A stretch of DNA of 64,000 nt from Entonaema liquescens (GCA_902805475.1 CADCSX010000001.1:124001-188000), one strand, 5' to 3'; counted from the first letter of the stretch, positions 23,801-36,258 are shown. Notes: a model not told the origin generated them from the sequence alone. Made by a program: numbers and translations.

Positions 23801-25645
23801 TTAAGCCTGGCAAGAATAGAATCAAATTGAAGAGTAATGTGAGTCTATTCCTATGAGCATATAAGCTTTATCTCTGGCTAATAATAATAGTCTACGATTC
23901 CAGGGACGTATGAAATTGATAAGATAGATCTCATGGCCAGCAATTTACGCATCCATTACGAACGCGAGACGGGCGAACCGTTAAATAAAGACAAAGATAT
24001 TGTCCAATCCCCACATGTGGTCATTTATCACCAAGCCGATACCCTAGACGTACGGCTACACGCGTCTAATCATGTCCAATTGGATCGAAACAATACAGTC
24101 GACGTCGAGTTAGACCCCGGCTGGAATAACCTGGTAAATGCTGAAGTTCGAGTTAAGGCAGCTACGGGAGGTTTAAGACTACTTACTAGCGAAGCAAAGT
24201 GTATCAGCTCTTCTGTCAGCTTCTCTAAACCTCCAGAGGGGGGATTGTTTTGTTTCGATTCTATATCGCAGAACGATATAATCCGAATACGCTTTCCGTT
24301 CACAGTGGAGCAGGAGGCACTTAATATATCTATACGCATCGATGTGTCTTATACCACCGAAACCGGCAAATTCTTCTTTTCGAAAACGCCTACCATCGAA
24401 ACCGCTCTGGCTCTAGGGGTTAATGTTCAAGATGTTTTCAAGCATAGAGCTCTTTACTCTCGGTTTACTGTGTCTACTGCAAACCACAGTCCCCTGCGCC
24501 TATTTAGGAGCGAACTCCTTAGCTCAGATGTCTTTAAGGCTGAATTTGGCGTGCCGCCAGGTTCGCCCGTCGTTATCTTTCCAAAGCAACCGGCTAGTTT
24601 ATTATACAAAATCACTCGTAACACTGAGGTAAAGATTACGCCGAAAGCTAAGAAGACCATGTACCTTCGACTGCATTACAGTGTCCTGCAAGAAGAGATC
24701 GAATCTCTGTTTGAATATTATATTACTCAATCTTTACAGGATAAGCCTCTATGTCCATTCTCTCGGCTTTTATGCTCGGCCGTGCGTCCACACGTCCGAC
24801 TTCATCTTACGGAACAAGAGCTCGAGCGTGCGTCCCTTATGGGAGCCGTTTCTACTGCATTCCTGAAATCCGTTAACTGGGCCAAATACTTCGTCGGCCT
24901 GGGCAAGACGTCCGATGGTACCGACTGCATACAGACTCTAACATCTTTTCTCCAAACGTGGCAAGCCGAAAATCCAAAATTGCCCCTCGAAACCGCGGTT
25001 CCTGCTGAGCCTAGGTCGATACTTATTCCAGTGGATATACCATCATTAACCATCGTACATACGGCCGACATCCGGCTCCAGGAATCCCCACAACCAGCTC
25101 CAGTGCTCCCTTCCAGCCCATCAACCCCAACTATCTCTACCAACCAGTTGCTACCCGCAGTCTTACACCTGAAATGGACACGTATCTGGGACATAGCCAC
25201 GCCGCCCGCCGAACAGGCTGACCTCGAGTTCAGCTACGAGATCGTCGCGGCGCAGGATACGTGGCTGCTGGGCGGGCGGCGCAAGGGGCATTTCGTGATC
25301 CCCGCGCCCTCCCCCTCCTCGTCCTCCTACGAAAGCACCCCCGACACCGAAGCCTCGATCCCAATCCTCCTGATCCCGCTACGTGAGGGCTGGCTTCCGT
25401 ATCCTACCGTCGACATCCGCGAGGTGCGAACGTACGACGAGGTCCCCACAACACCCTCAATCCTGCAGCAGGCGCAGTTCGAAACGGATCTGCGGAATCT
25501 CGGGGAAACGGTTAGAGTCTTTGCTGATAGGGCGCGGGTTACGCTGAGTCTTGATGCGAGTGGTCCTGGAGGCGGGCCACTGGTATTAGATGTCGAGCGG
25601 TTGCCGGGGGTTGGGGGGTTTGCGGAAGGGAGGGTTGTTGCGTGA
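20900..25645 (+). CDS. TRS130: TRAPP-II complex subunit Trs130/TRAPPC10
   Basis: Exon 1 (20900-20933) encodes MEQPFSTSKVT. Exon 2 (20990-23833) opens VEYFDPHDVFKLLAPGL, the conserved N-terminus of fungal TRAPPC10. Exon 3 (23904-25645) contains GTYEIDKIDLMASNLRIHYE and the beta-sandwich C-terminal region. The total is about 1,539 residues, within the family range. The protein is a core subunit of TRAPP-II, a guanine-nucleotide exchange factor for Rab11/Ypt31-type GTPases at the late Golgi. The second intron is slightly ambiguous: a GTGAGT at 23839 looks stronger but gives the wrong phase, while GTAATG at 23834 joins in frame. No membrane segment is present, as expected for a peripheral complex. 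Confidence 0.95.
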
Positions 25646-26203
25646 TGGTGAAGCACGGTGCTTATGTGCGTCTTGGTTTATCTAGAAAAGGCATAAGAGA
25701 TCTCTTTACATAGGGACTTTCTAGAGCTAAATCGCTATATATACCTAATGTCTGTATAGCATTTGTGCTTACCATAGAAGGGTTAGCCAAGATAACCACT
25801 CCTAGGAAAATTGACTACTCCCCGTCGCCAAATCACGTTTGGCCTTGACAGAGTTACCCATCTGATTGCAACGTAATTGTATAGTGATTTACTCGCCTTA
25901 CGTATTCATGTAGAGGAATCCTACTACATCAAATTAAGTTGGATGTTCTGAATTAAGTTAAGGGCATCACGGGTAGGTACCTCTTAGTCTATTGAAAGTA
26001 AGGGTTATGACCATTTTATTGCATTCTCTTGTCTGAGTGGGTATAAATCAACCGCTTCGTTGTTCCGAGCGATCGCGTTTTAATCTACTCGGCTTAATTC
26101 TTATGCGCGTTTCGACAAGTCCCCCCTTGTTTTTAATGTTTGAATAACACAGGGCGTTTAGGCGGACAACCTCAACTCCACTAATCCCGTCCCATCATAC
26201 TAC
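25646..26203. other. Intergenic, convergent 3' ends
   Basis: Non-coding spacer between the stop codons of TRS130 and the geranylgeranyltransferase gene. No feature is supported beyond presumed 3' untranslated regions. Confidence 0.5.
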
Positions 26204-27697
26204 TCAGGCACCCAACTCGTCTAGATTCGGTGGGTGGAAGGGATTCCACTTATCCATCTCATGAACAGGTATCTTTCCCTCGGCTTTCCACTTAGCTTCC
26301 AGGCGCGCAATAGTCTCTCTTGTCTTATCCCAGTCGAGTTCCTTTTTTACTTTCTCCGCCTCCCGCTCCCAATCGTCGTCGCTGTCATCGTCCTCCTTGG
26401 CGGAGATTAACAATGCCTCCCTAGCCTTAGTGATTCTCTGAGAGGCCTCAATTCCTATACACAACCGTGGATCGAACCTGCCTAAACCTTCCTCCTTTTT
26501 CTCGTCGCCCTTGGCATTCGCCAACGTCGCCAGGGCTGCAAGTCCTAGGTATCCGTGGTATACGTCGGGAGGAGCACCCGGGTGCTTTCCGAACCCGCCG
26601 ATCATATGTTGTGTCTTGTCAAGTATGAACTTCCTAGCAGGATCACGATCGATAACCTGGGTTTCTCCAAGCATAAACAGCGTACCACTAACCCACCAGG
26701 TATAGCACGTATCAGCGACTTTATTAAGACGGCCGTTGAAGCCAGCGATCTGAGGTTCGTCTGATGTAGTTAAGGTAGATAGATCAGGTAACGGGTGATT
26801 CTTGGATTCTTCGTTTTCGTCGTCAGAGTCGGGCTCAAGATAGTCAAATTGGCGACTAGCTAGAAAATGTACCAAAGACGGAATGGAAGGAATGCCGGCT
26901 TTAAGGTACCGGTCCGGCTCTGTAGCTGCGTTCGAGTTGGTAAGGTCAAGAACAGATAGTGCTGCTACAGCACAGTAGACATATCCAGCATGGCTCTCGT
27001 GTGCGGAACTCTCGCCTAGACCACCATCGAAGGTCTGTCCTCGTCGTATGTGTGCTACAAGAGCATCAACATCAAAGTCCTCGTCCGTCTCGGATCCCGC
27101 AAGGGCCCACCGTATTGTAGCAGCTAGGTAGCAATACCGCATATCCCTGCCTCCCCCTACATACCCATCCTCGTCAATGATTTCACCAAAGCTACCGTCA
27201 TCTCTCTGCAGTGTTTTGAGCCATCGTAGGGTTTTTATACGGTTCACTCCCTCAAATGCTTTAGAGCCGTCATCATCGGCCAAGATGCCTAGAAGAAGCA
27301 GGGCAAAGTAGGTAGCAGCTATATTAGCATTGGCTGGGTCCAGTGCGGATTCAACGTTGTTAATGGCATCCCACTTAGTGGTATACTCTCTTGGCAGGAC
27401 ATGGTGAGGCGAGCCACAAAAGCCACCCTGAGGATGTTGTAGTGATATAACCCAGGCTCTCAGCCGAGTACGGTCTTCTCGGCTTATAAGAGAGGCTTTC
27501 AGGGGATCCTTTGGCGGTTCGGAGTATGAGGAAGACGAAGATAGGAGATCCAGAGCGGCGACTATAAAGAAGCCCAGGGTGAGACGAATACTGTCATTAC
27601 TCACGTAGTGATGAGGTAGCACAGAGCGGAAGCATCTTTGCCAGTAACGGATATGGCGAGCTGTATCAAGGGGTTGTTGTTGTTCAGAAGAGGCCAT
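26204..27697 (-). CDS. CDC43: Geranylgeranyltransferase type I beta subunit
   Basis: A single uninterrupted frame of 497 residues from an ATG complementary to 27695-27697. Prenyltransferase alpha-alpha barrel repeats are visible: LQHPQGGFCGSP, LQRDDGSFGEI, GQTFDGGLGES and GFGKHPGAPPD. The zinc ligands are in KVADTCYTWW (Asp and Cys) and VYHGYLGLAAL (His). With the shared alpha subunit it attaches geranylgeranyl to CaaX proteins such as Rho and Cdc42. The insert rich in acidic residues (near EPDSDDENEESKNH) and the charged C-terminal extension are common in filamentous fungi. The pattern distinguishes it from farnesyltransferase beta and Rab transferase beta, although this was judged by eye. 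Confidence 0.93.
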   Translation of the reverse strand: MASSEQQQPLDTARHIRYWQRCFRSVLPHHYVSNDSIRLTLGFFIVAALDLLSSSSSYSEPPKDPLKASLISREDRTRLRAWVISLQHPQGGFCGSPHHVLPREYTTKWDAINNVESALDPANANIAATYFALLLLGILADDDGSKAFEGVNRIKTLRWLKTLQRDDGSFGEIIDEDGYVGGGRDMRYCYLAATIRWALAGSETDEDFDVDALVAHIRRGQTFDGGLGESSAHESHAGYVYCAVAALSVLDLTNSNAATEPDRYLKAGIPSIPSLVHFLASRQFDYLEPDSDDENEESKNHPLPDLSTLTTSDEPQIAGFNGRLNKVADTCYTWWVSGTLFMLGETQVIDRDPARKFILDKTQHMIGGFGKHPGAPPDVYHGYLGLAALATLANAKGDEKKEEGLGRFDPRLCIGIEASQRITKAREALLISAKEDDDSDDDWEREAEKVKKELDWDKTRETIARLEAKWKAEGKIPVHEMDKWNPFHPPNLDELGA

Positions 27698-28619
27698 TGT
27701 GAGCGCAGCTTGTTATGCTAGGTATATACGCTAAGACTCGGGCATTAGAAGCTGAAGAGAAAGAGGAATGAAGTAAAGGTGACGCTATTAAAAAAGATGT
27801 ACATAAGTTACTTAATTAAGAGAAGCAATTACTTGAGTACCTGCTGTATATTTCGAGTCCTACTTTCCTCTTACCATCGTTCATCCTAGCGTTAAGTCGT
27901 TTCATGGTTTCAACCTGCCCCTCCCCTTCTGATTACCTGCATCAGCCCTATGGTCCCGCCTACCCCTCTATCCATGTGGCTGCGAAGGGAGCCACGACTT
28001 GTTTGAATCAGCTTTTGTGCGCTTCTTACCTAGGTACCTGTTTCCATGTACCTTTGAATTTAGTGCAAGTAAAATAGTACCTATGTAGGTACCTAGGTAT
28101 GCATTAAAGATCCCGCGATAGGCGATAAGGATAAGCATACCTAGAAAGTTACCCAAAGCTAAATAATCCTAGTCCCTGAAAATGGGAATGAATTGCATTG
28201 CATTGCCAGCATTCGATGTGTGCCACCATCTACACCAATTTCCATTTCCCGTCCCCGGAAACCTGACACAACCTGGACGACCCCTCCAATACCTAATACA
28301 AGGATCCTTTCTGCATGCGTGTCGTAGGACGGACACCGTTCCGCTGAAGTCCGTCACACGACGACCGCCTAGATTCCTGTTGACGTGTATGGGAACTTCC
28401 ACCGTATTCCCCAACTTATATCTCTCCACCCTGCGGAGGACAAACAAGATATTGATAATTATCGTCGACGCTCGTTTTCGAATAAGAATTAGGTACACAA
28501 CTACTGTGGATATACCCAGATAGTTAGTTATACCTATCGTCTCATAAAATACAAAATACAAATCCATACGAAACGATCTCACCACGGAACCGTCGAGAAC
28601 GGGAAAAGTAGTCCCAACT
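27698..28619. other. Divergent intergenic region, rich in TAGGTACCTA motifs
   Basis: No gene is supported. The stretch at 28027-28105 carries several copies of CTAGGTACCT/AGGTACCTAGGTA. The same motif recurs in other intergenic parts of the window. A 168-codon minus-strand frame (28169-28675) overlaps the start of the next gene and has no recognisable protein features. Confidence 0.45.
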
Positions 28620-29286
28620 ATGGCGCTCATATCCGTCAAGACCATCTTGACTTCCCTGTGCTTCTTCCACATCACCCTCGCCTACTTCTTCTACACGAAT
28701 CCATACGCTATCTCCGAGCAGGCCCTCGTCTACGTGCTCGGCGAAGCTATGGGCATGGTAAGCTTCTTGTTCTTCCCCATCTCTCTCTCTCTATATACCC
28801 TATCTCTCATCAAACCAACCAACCACTAACACCCACCACCCGCAGCCCCAGACAACCGCCTTCGCCAACCCCACCGCCGTATCCTCCCTCCTCGGCGTCT
28901 CCCTCCTCGTGACCGGCCTCTCCGACCTCCTCACCCTCTCCCTCCCCGAAGAAATCTGGCTCGTGCACTACTGGGGCTCGCAAGCGCCTCTGCGCATCAT
29001 CGTGTTCGCCTCGTTATCCCTCTTCGCGTACTTCTCAACGCCCTCCGTTGGCCGCGCCGGACCGAACCGCATGTCGCACCCTCTCGCGCCTCCCTCGGCC
29101 ATCTTCGCCAACGGAACGGCGCCTACAGGCAGCGACGGCCTGCGCAACCGCGTCTTCTTCACGTTTGCCTTCCTCGAGTTCCTCAGCTGGTTCTGGGTCT
29201 GGGTCACGTTGAAGGAGGAGGCTGCGAGCTTTGTCCAGCGCAAGAGGAGAAGGGGGAGCAGTAGCGGTGGTGATGCCCTGCGGTAG
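28620..29286 (+). CDS. ILM1: Ilm1-family membrane protein
   Basis: Exons 28620-28757 and 28846-29286 join in phase (GTAAGC...CGCAG), giving about 192 residues. The N-terminus (MALISVKTILTSLCFFHITL) and QALVYVLGEAMGMP are typical of the fungal Ilm1 family (increased loss of mitochondrial DNA). Four hydrophobic segments are visible: residues 5-25, about 55-75, 95-115 and 155-172. The protein ends in a basic tail (QRKRRRGSSSGG). The yeast member is an ER/organelle membrane protein needed for mitochondrial DNA maintenance and slow-growth tolerance; its biochemistry is unclear. Exon 2 is strongly C-rich, unlike its neighbours. Confidence 0.88.
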
Positions 29287-29983
29287 ACAGTGTCGCGTTT
29301 CGACGTGCGTGGTCTTTCCTATCCACCGGACTTTATGTGATTAGCAGTCACTTTATATCTATCCTTTTTAGCCACCTTATCGCGTTGTGCAGCAGGTTTT
29401 TAGAAAGCATGTTTTGGCGTAGGCATAGGCATAGGCATAGGCATATTGTTGTTGGCATTTCTACGGCATTGGGCTAAGGCATACAAATTGGATCGAAAGA
29501 CTGCTAGACAGATATAAAGACACAAACACAGAAGATACCCTTTCCCCCTCAGGGATTAATTATGTTACGTAGTACCCATCTTTGATGTCGGTCCCATGCC
29601 TGCGATGAATGTACAGTTACCTATAACCATTCACGAATATCTACATAGGCTATCGCAACTTTTCTGAATGGCACATAATCACCCGTTGGCCAGGATCAGG
29701 ACTATCTCTTTACTTCCATATTCCCACTGTTAGGTCTACTTACTCAGATATCCCCCCCACTTACAAGATATTCTTCGTCGGCTTCAAATGTCAAGATCCG
29801 GGAATTGTATAGAACCAAATCATGGTTTCCAAGTCCTCGAAGAATCCTGTTCAGATCTAAAGGGGGCAGAACAGAGATATGCAGAAATGCTCCGGGTCCG
29901 CAACCACGGCCTTCTCAAGGCAGCAGATTGAAGTCCGGAGCGCGGCGAATATTAAGGGGAAAGCGAAAGGAGATAGGAATAGG
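29287..29983. other. Intergenic, convergent 3' ends, short hexamer repeat
   Basis: Non-coding. A small tandem repeat of AGGCAT (four units, 29421-29444) lies in the 3' region of the ILM1-like gene. Minor pyrimidine-rich stretches near 29,540-29,760 have no further structure. Confidence 0.5.
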
Positions 29984-32900
29984 TCAGTCGAACCTGACAG
30001 CAGACCAACCGTTCATGAGCTCACGCCAAGATTCACCAACCTTGTCGGCCCATAGTTCCCCATTCGCCTTGGGGATGACAGCTCTGATCTTGCTAGCCAC
30101 CTCCTTCTTGAATTCCGGATCCTTTTCGTACGCCGTAGTGTAGTCGCCAAATACCCAATCGCACAGGCGATCTCTCCAGCCGTCGACATTACCCAGGTAG
30201 TCCTTCAGCAGCTTAATGCGGGCTTTAATCGTGTTCTCCGACTCGATCGCCGCGGCCGTCATCTTCTTAAGCTCAGGCGCGAGCCACGCGAGTTCGGCGG
30301 TTGCGCGGGACTTATCCGTGTTTTTCAGTTTCTCGGATATGCTTGTGAGGTAGTTTGTTGTGTGCTTGACGGCTAGGATCGATTCGCGCAGCATGCCCAT
30401 AGCATGAAGAGCTGCGAAACCGTGGAAGGCGTAGATCTTGGAGTGTATATTCTCTGGTACTTCTAGGAAATCCTGAGTTTGGTTCTCAAGACTGTTTAAA
30501 ACGCCCTTGATGAGGAAGCGATCGAGGTCGCGGGTTTCGTTAGTGGACGTTGAGAGGAACCCATGCCCGAGAATACTCTTGACTGCATTGGCGAGCCTCC
30601 ATATAACTCCGTAGTACCAATATTCTGGCGTCGTGAAGGAACCCTTTACGGAATCTCGTAGCTTTCCTAGGTCGACTTTCTCTTCTTCAGGAAGCCCCTT
30701 ATCGCCTATAGCTAAGATGGCTCTCATTTCTTTTTCTAGATGGGAGCTAGTAGCCAATGCATATTTCCAATCAATCTGAGCAATCTGACCTGCCTTTGAT
30801 GGTTTGTACTCCTTTGGCTGTGCGTAGCAGACAAAGTCAAGGAAGCGCTCAGCTATCAAACCAGCGTGAGCGCGGCCACCCTAGTATCTCAATTAGATCT
30901 CAGTCAACAAATATGGTATCAAAGGGAACAAACCGTTGGGAGAGGTCCATAGTGGACCATAGCAGGAAGAGGTTGCGCTGATTCACTATCTGGGACCGCA
31001 AAAATTCCATAGTCGGTAATATCTCGAACCATATGGCCGGGTATTAATTGCCCTATATGGTTAGTATTCTCGGATTTTCTTGGCCTTAGATAGAGGAAAA
31101 CATACGGACAAGAGGTTGCTCGTCTATGGGAACCTCGATCTTGCCTGCTTTCATTCGCAAGCCTCGGCGTTCTTCTACAACAGCCATAGCCAGAGTACAG
31201 CTTGCTGTTTGCTTTTCGGCATGCCGAATCATCTCTTGAATGCTAGAATAAGTTCCCATTTCCAGTGATTCCATAATCTTTTTCGGCGTTGTGGTCATAA
31301 GCCCCCTTGTGAAATGCACCAGGAAAGGCTGAACGGGATTTTCGCGACTAGGTCCCGAGATGAACAATCCAGGAGCGATAGATGATATCCGATCGATAAA
31401 AAGAAGCCCTAGGGAATCTAGGAGGGCATTTTTAACGTCAAAGCGATCCCATAGGACCTTCGCCCGAGCCACGCATCCCATCAGGAGATATAGCTTAACA
31501 AGCAAAACGCGATGTGTACTACTAACAGACGGTGATGCCACTAGGCATGAGTCCAACCAGATAACAGCTTGTAGGAATAGTTGGATGTTCGCACGGTATA
31601 GAGAATTGGTACCCATTGGCGGGGACTCAGTAGCCAGCCCTGAGAGCCTCAAGAGGCATACGGCCCCTATGACAGCGATATCTGAGAAGGGATTCTCGCC
31701 GTTACCGGATAGAGCTTTCTGGCGGAAGTCATTATTTTCCATGCCTGCCTTGTACGCATCAAGGGCACTGATTGCGATGGACTTGAGACAAGAGACACAG
31801 CCCCCATGTCCCGCCCTTTCGTTACAGAAGGTGCAGGAAAGGATACTACCTGTTGCCACTGCATATCGGATTCTCAAGCATAAGGAAGTTAGTATAAAGC
31901 GTTGGAAATTATCATCGCACTGAGTCGTCGGAGTTAGTAACGTTATACAACATGAACCATAGTGTAGCTTGGTGGTTACCTTAACGGCTGTGGCACGAAG
32001 AGACGTGATAAATGCGGCAACCTCCGGTTTGGTTATTTCAGGTACGAATGTTAGTACTTCAGCAAGGCAGCGAGAATCGTTATAATGTTGAACAACATGG
32101 TTCGTAAGGTTAGCAACCCGCGTGGTATAACCATCAGATTCCGGATCGGTTGGTGATTCTCGTGCGACGAGGATGGATAGGGAGAGAATGTCATGTGTTC
32201 TTTCGAAAATAGGTTTCATACTATCTGCCCGGGTTAAAGCCTTGATCAGTTTGTCGACCAACTGTCGAACCTGTTTGAGGGCACTGAAAATGGGTTAGTA
32301 TTGGCGATTTTCTTTTTAAATGGACTAACTTGCCGCTTCCTATCCGGTTGGCACTTGGCAGCTTTGAAGATGGCTATGAACAACCCATATTCACAGCTTG
32401 CCGATATGTAAGATTGGTCCCTCAAGCTTCTCAGGGGCCTAGCCTTCGCTATAGCGCGAGCTAGGTCTTTCTTAACTGACGAGTCCTGCTTATCTCCCGC
32501 TTCTACGAGCTTTCGTAGACTAATAACCTTTTCGTCGTCTTCGATAGCTGAAGCTTCGGTTTGTGCTATACGGGTGGCTTCTTCGAAGATCTCCTTTCCA
32601 ATTTGGAAGATGTCACCCCAAGCGCGGTAAGTCTGTAGATAACTTAGAGCTATCCAGTAGGGTTCCTGTAGACCCGCCTTGAGGAATGTAAGGGGGCTAG
32701 ACTCAGGCTTCCTGAAAAGCTCCAAGTTTTCCTTGGGGCTACAATTACTGATTCGAATATTAAGCCATAGCCAGGCTTCGGATTCGGTATATGCGACATG
32801 ATCAGCATTCTGATCGTTACCAGAGGTCTGGTAAGCATGATTAGCATTTGCCTTCTCAGACGTGGCCTTTATTCTGAAGCCTTACTATGGTTCGGAGGTC

Positions 32901-33666
32901 GAAGGCTTTGTCGGCCTGTGCTTTTGCAAGCGACGCAAAGATCTTCCTGCTGCCCTCAGGACATGCATCTGATAGCTATTTAAGTCAGAAGAGTGCATGG
33001 TGTCAAATAGATTGGATCACGAGTAAATACTTACGGAATATTGATGAGTGGCTAAGATGTATCGAAACAAGAACTTCCTTTCACTAGCGAAGTTCTTAGT
33101 TAACGATGCTGCGATCTGCATAGGTTAGCTAACAAGTTCGATATCCCAGAACACAGAGAGAGATCACCTGTTGAGCATTCTTCCAGTCCGAATTCCAGAC
33201 ACAAGCATCGAAACATCGAGTGCAAGACTTTTGATCCTTTGGAATGGCCTTTACCAGCCTTGCACGAAGCACGCCAATGGTTTCGGGGTACTTTATGTCA
33301 GTACGAGAGCAGGCGAACTCATATAAGTCCAGGGTATCAACATCAGATATGGTGATGTTGTCCTTGATCATGCTTTCCACAGCGACCTTTCCCGCACTAC
33401 GGTCAGCGACATTGTCGCTCTGAGACTTAGCAGCAATTTCGACTGCCTGACAAGATATTAGCTAAGGGTTCGTTAAGGGTAAAGGGGAATAGGAAACACG
33501 AGCGACTTACTAAGTAGTACGGGTCCTTCGTAGTTCTATAACGCTGCCTTGCCAAGTTTGCCGAGTTGGTCCATTGCTCTTCAGCAAAGGCAGTTAATAG
33601 ACTAACAGGGCCGGTGGGCTTGAGGTTGACGTGACGCGGAGTTGGAGGTATTAAAGGGGGCTTCAT
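29984..33666 (-). CDS. NAA25: NatB N-terminal acetyltransferase auxiliary subunit
   Basis: Eight exons join in phase: 33666-33511, 33446-33168, 33115-33035, 32975-32886, 32827-32330, 32270-31106, 31052-30934 and 30880-29984, giving about 1,094 residues. The protein is the non-catalytic subunit (Mdm20/Naa25) that anchors the catalytic Naa20 to ribosomes for acetylation of Met-Asp/Glu/Asn/Gln N-termini. Recognisable family segments are SLLTAFAEEQWTNSANLARQ, DLYEFACSRTD, the TPR-like SCTRCFDACVWNSDWKNAQQ, the block SPKENLELFRKPESSPLTF, and the C-terminal helical region with SKIYAFHGFAALHAMGML. All eight exons are open and introns are 58-65 nt except for two short variants, so the gene looks intact. 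At intron 5 the distal acceptor (CAAACAG) is needed for phase. Confidence 0.9.
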
Positions 33667-35451
33667 GGTGAATGTGGTAGTTTGCGGTAGTTTTGATATT
33701 ACCTATTCTTTTGTTTCTGGTGTTTGATATTTGCTGTTCGCTGTTTGCTATTCGTTGTGATTAACCCGAGACCTATAGATCAGATAGATTATCCAGTAGG
33801 TTGACGCAATACTCAGGTTCCTTCTAATGAGTATTCCTAATCGGACGAGCGACGAGTGAAAACGTGACCGGGAACGGAGGTAGAAGAAGTATGAGATTCC
33901 AAGGGTTTGAAGAACTGAAAGAGGGAAGAATGACAGTGGGGTATCATTGCAAAGTAATGCAAAAAGATTCCAACATCGAAGAGACAATATTTTTAGTACT
34001 GCTCAACTTTAGATAAACAGACACCTTGTGATAATCGCCGTTCAGAATACAGAAGACGACCTTCGCTTGCTTTGGTTGAGTGTTACCGGGTCATCTTGAA
34101 AACTGTCGTTGTCCATAACGTCTGTAAAACATGCCGCTACGAGCCTAGTACCTCGTTGTTCGTCTTGGTGGATTTCTGCCGCCGAAATGTGGATTAGGGC
34201 TCTTTCAGGTGATTAAAATCCGGCAGGCGGTGTGAATTAGTGCATCCGCCGTAACTCTCGCCTTACCTGCAGCAGATGTAAGGTACCTAGGTAGGTATGT
34301 ATAGGTACACTACCTACCTACCTAGGGTCCTGCATTTAGGTACGCCTACATGTACCTTTAATTTTGAATCTCCAGCAGCATCTTTAAGATATTACGTAGT
34401 AATCGGCGTAAATACCTATCTTCGAACAGCGTGCTTAATAAGTTATTTCTTGTTGTATACACCAGTTACACCTCTTTCGGTACACATGGATTATGTAACT
34501 CCCACTCTGTTTTACAATTATTATTACAGCTATTTCTTAGGCAAAGGCCCAAGTAATTAAGGGCAGAGCTATGAACCTTCTAGACATGGATTGAAATCGT
34601 CTGGAAAATATCTTTCCTGGTTCCCGGACTCTTAAGAAGGTTAACTTCAACTCCAGAAGATACTACCACCTTCTCTCTTCCGCTTGTTGGTCTTTTCACG
34701 AAGTTAGTTTATGAACACTGGTAGGCATATAACCTCAAGGTGAAGTTATAAGTAGGTAGGTAGTTCTTACCCATTCCTTTTTACAGGCACGGTATGCCCT
34801 ATGAGAAGCCCCTCGTTAGCATATTCATATATTCATTCCCGATGTCGTTTCGATGTGACTCCGACTCTTAAGCTATCATAGAGGCACTCACTCAAAGTAG
34901 TCGGTGCACATTTTCCTATCTCCACCATTCCGATTCAAACATCTGATACTTTTGCTGCCGCCTCTTGACAGGGGTCAAAGAATTCGCTCTTGGATTTACT
35001 ATCGCAACCCGCGGTTAGCAAATGCCAATCTAGGTTGGATTTACCTCAGACTTGCTTCTGGAACTTCTGCTTTGTATCTTTATCCCATGGATCGGAGCTC
35101 GGGTCAGCTTGAGAAGAAGACATTTTGGGCCCATGAAATGTGCGATTGCGACGTGGGGATGAGGTTAAAAAGAAGTTGGTTCTTTAAGAGCGATGATATA
35201 TTATGTATAAAAGCTTCCAAGTTCGAATGAGGCGCCGTCAAGTTCTCTTTTTTTGTCCCCAAAGGTACAGGGAATAAATATAGTGGGTACGGGTACACAT
35301 CCGACTTCGCGTCAACCTATCTGAGCTTACATAATATAAAGAGGTACCTAAGACAAGTACCTACATAACCCCAATAAGGTATCAAAACAAATACCTAACT
35401 TGACGCACTATCTTCAGGTTGATTGCTACATCCTTGTAGATGGCTTCGATT
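33667..35451. other. 1.8-kb intergenic region with GGTACC/AGGTAGGT motifs
   Basis: Contains the NAA25 promoter and the 3' side of the small kinase gene. A dense motif patch lies at 34278-34330 (AGGTACCTAGGTAGGT, CTACCTACCTACCTAGGG), forming an imperfect palindrome. Open frames at 34297-34560 and 34904-35230 have no coding features. Confidence 0.45.
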
Positions 35452-36258
35452 TTACTCTATCGTCTCTAACGCTCGTAGAATATCATCAGCAGTAGCGTAT
35501 TCACCCATCCAACATTTTAGAATTATATCCCCTGCCCAAAGCGTATCCACGTCTTTAGGAAATTCTCGTCTCCGGAATAAGTCATCAACCAGGTTCTGAT
35601 AAGCATCCATTTCCTCACCTGATTCGAAAGCGAAAGGTCCAGGAAAAGGGTTTCGATATGGCCAGTGCCCGGTAAGGATGGTATAGAGCAATGATGCAAT
35701 GCTGAATATATCTGTAGCGTTCGTTGATTCCCAACAATCGGGGTCACCAAAGCCCGCATCTGGTAAATTCCCACCGGAAATCCCTAGCTTTTCACATGTC
35801 GAACCACCGAAATCGCAAAGGTAAAGCTCTAAGGATGTAATATCCGGAGACGTAGGGCCAGTAGTATGGACGAGGAAGTTTTCAGGACGTAAATCACTGT
35901 GTATTACGCCTTGACTATGGATATATGCGATCGATTCAACCACTTGCCGACATAATCTTTTCTGAAGAATCAACGGAATTGCCTCGTTTTTATTTAGATA
36001 ATCTTGAAGGCTTCCAAGGTTAGCTTCGGCAAGAAGTAATCCCTGTGGAAGTCCCGGTTCGCTTTGCCAACCGAGATAGCGAACAATTCGAGGGTGCTGT
36101 CCTAGTACTTCGAATATCCGGCGTTCGACGGCGAAACACTTCGCACGCCTATCGTTCCATTCCTCATCGTCGCTTTCATGGGGGTATTTTAAAACCACGC
36201 CAGGTCGAATGCGGGTTAATAACCCCATTGAACCGAACTGAAAAATTGGATGTTCCAT
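35452..36258 (-). CDS. Small protein kinase-like protein
   Basis: A single frame of 268 residues, consisting almost entirely of a kinase domain. Visible motifs are the beta-3 Lys (GVVLKYP), the helix-C Glu region (ERRIFEVLGQHPRIVRYLGW), the catalytic loop HSDLRPENFLV (HRD replaced by HSD, catalytic Asp kept) and DFGGS for metal binding. The glycine loop is reduced to GSMGLL. The APE motif is missing, replaced by GDPDCWES. Small kinases of this kind are numerous in filamentous ascomycetes and have no assigned substrate. It is probably active, since the Lys, Glu and both Asp residues are retained. No membrane or signal segment is seen. It points away from the membrane-protein gene at 37345. Confidence 0.85.
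   Translation of the reverse strand: MEHPIFQFGSMGLLTRIRPGVVLKYPHESDDEEWNDRRAKCFAVERRIFEVLGQHPRIVRYLGWQSEPGLPQGLLLAEANLGSLQDYLNKNEAIPLILQKRLCRQVVESIAYIHSQGVIHSDLRPENFLVHTTGPTSPDITSLELYLCDFGGSTCEKLGISGGNLPDAGFGDPDCWESTNATDIFSIASLLYTILTGHWPYRNPFPGPFAFESGEEMDAYQNLVDDLFRRREFPKDVDTLWAGDIILKCWMGEYATADDILRALETIE

Noticed and set aside
23839..23844. GTGAGT as splice donor for the second TRS130 intron
   Set aside because: It gives the wrong phase and a stop codon after the acceptor; GTAATG at 23834 keeps the conserved continuation in frame.
28169..28675. 168-codon minus-strand open frame upstream of ILM1
   Set aside because: It overlaps the ILM1 start antisense, shows no family features, and includes the intergenic TAGGTACC-rich side.
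29805..30143. 112-codon plus-strand open frame
   Set aside because: Antisense to the last exon of the NAA25 gene; no recognisable protein.
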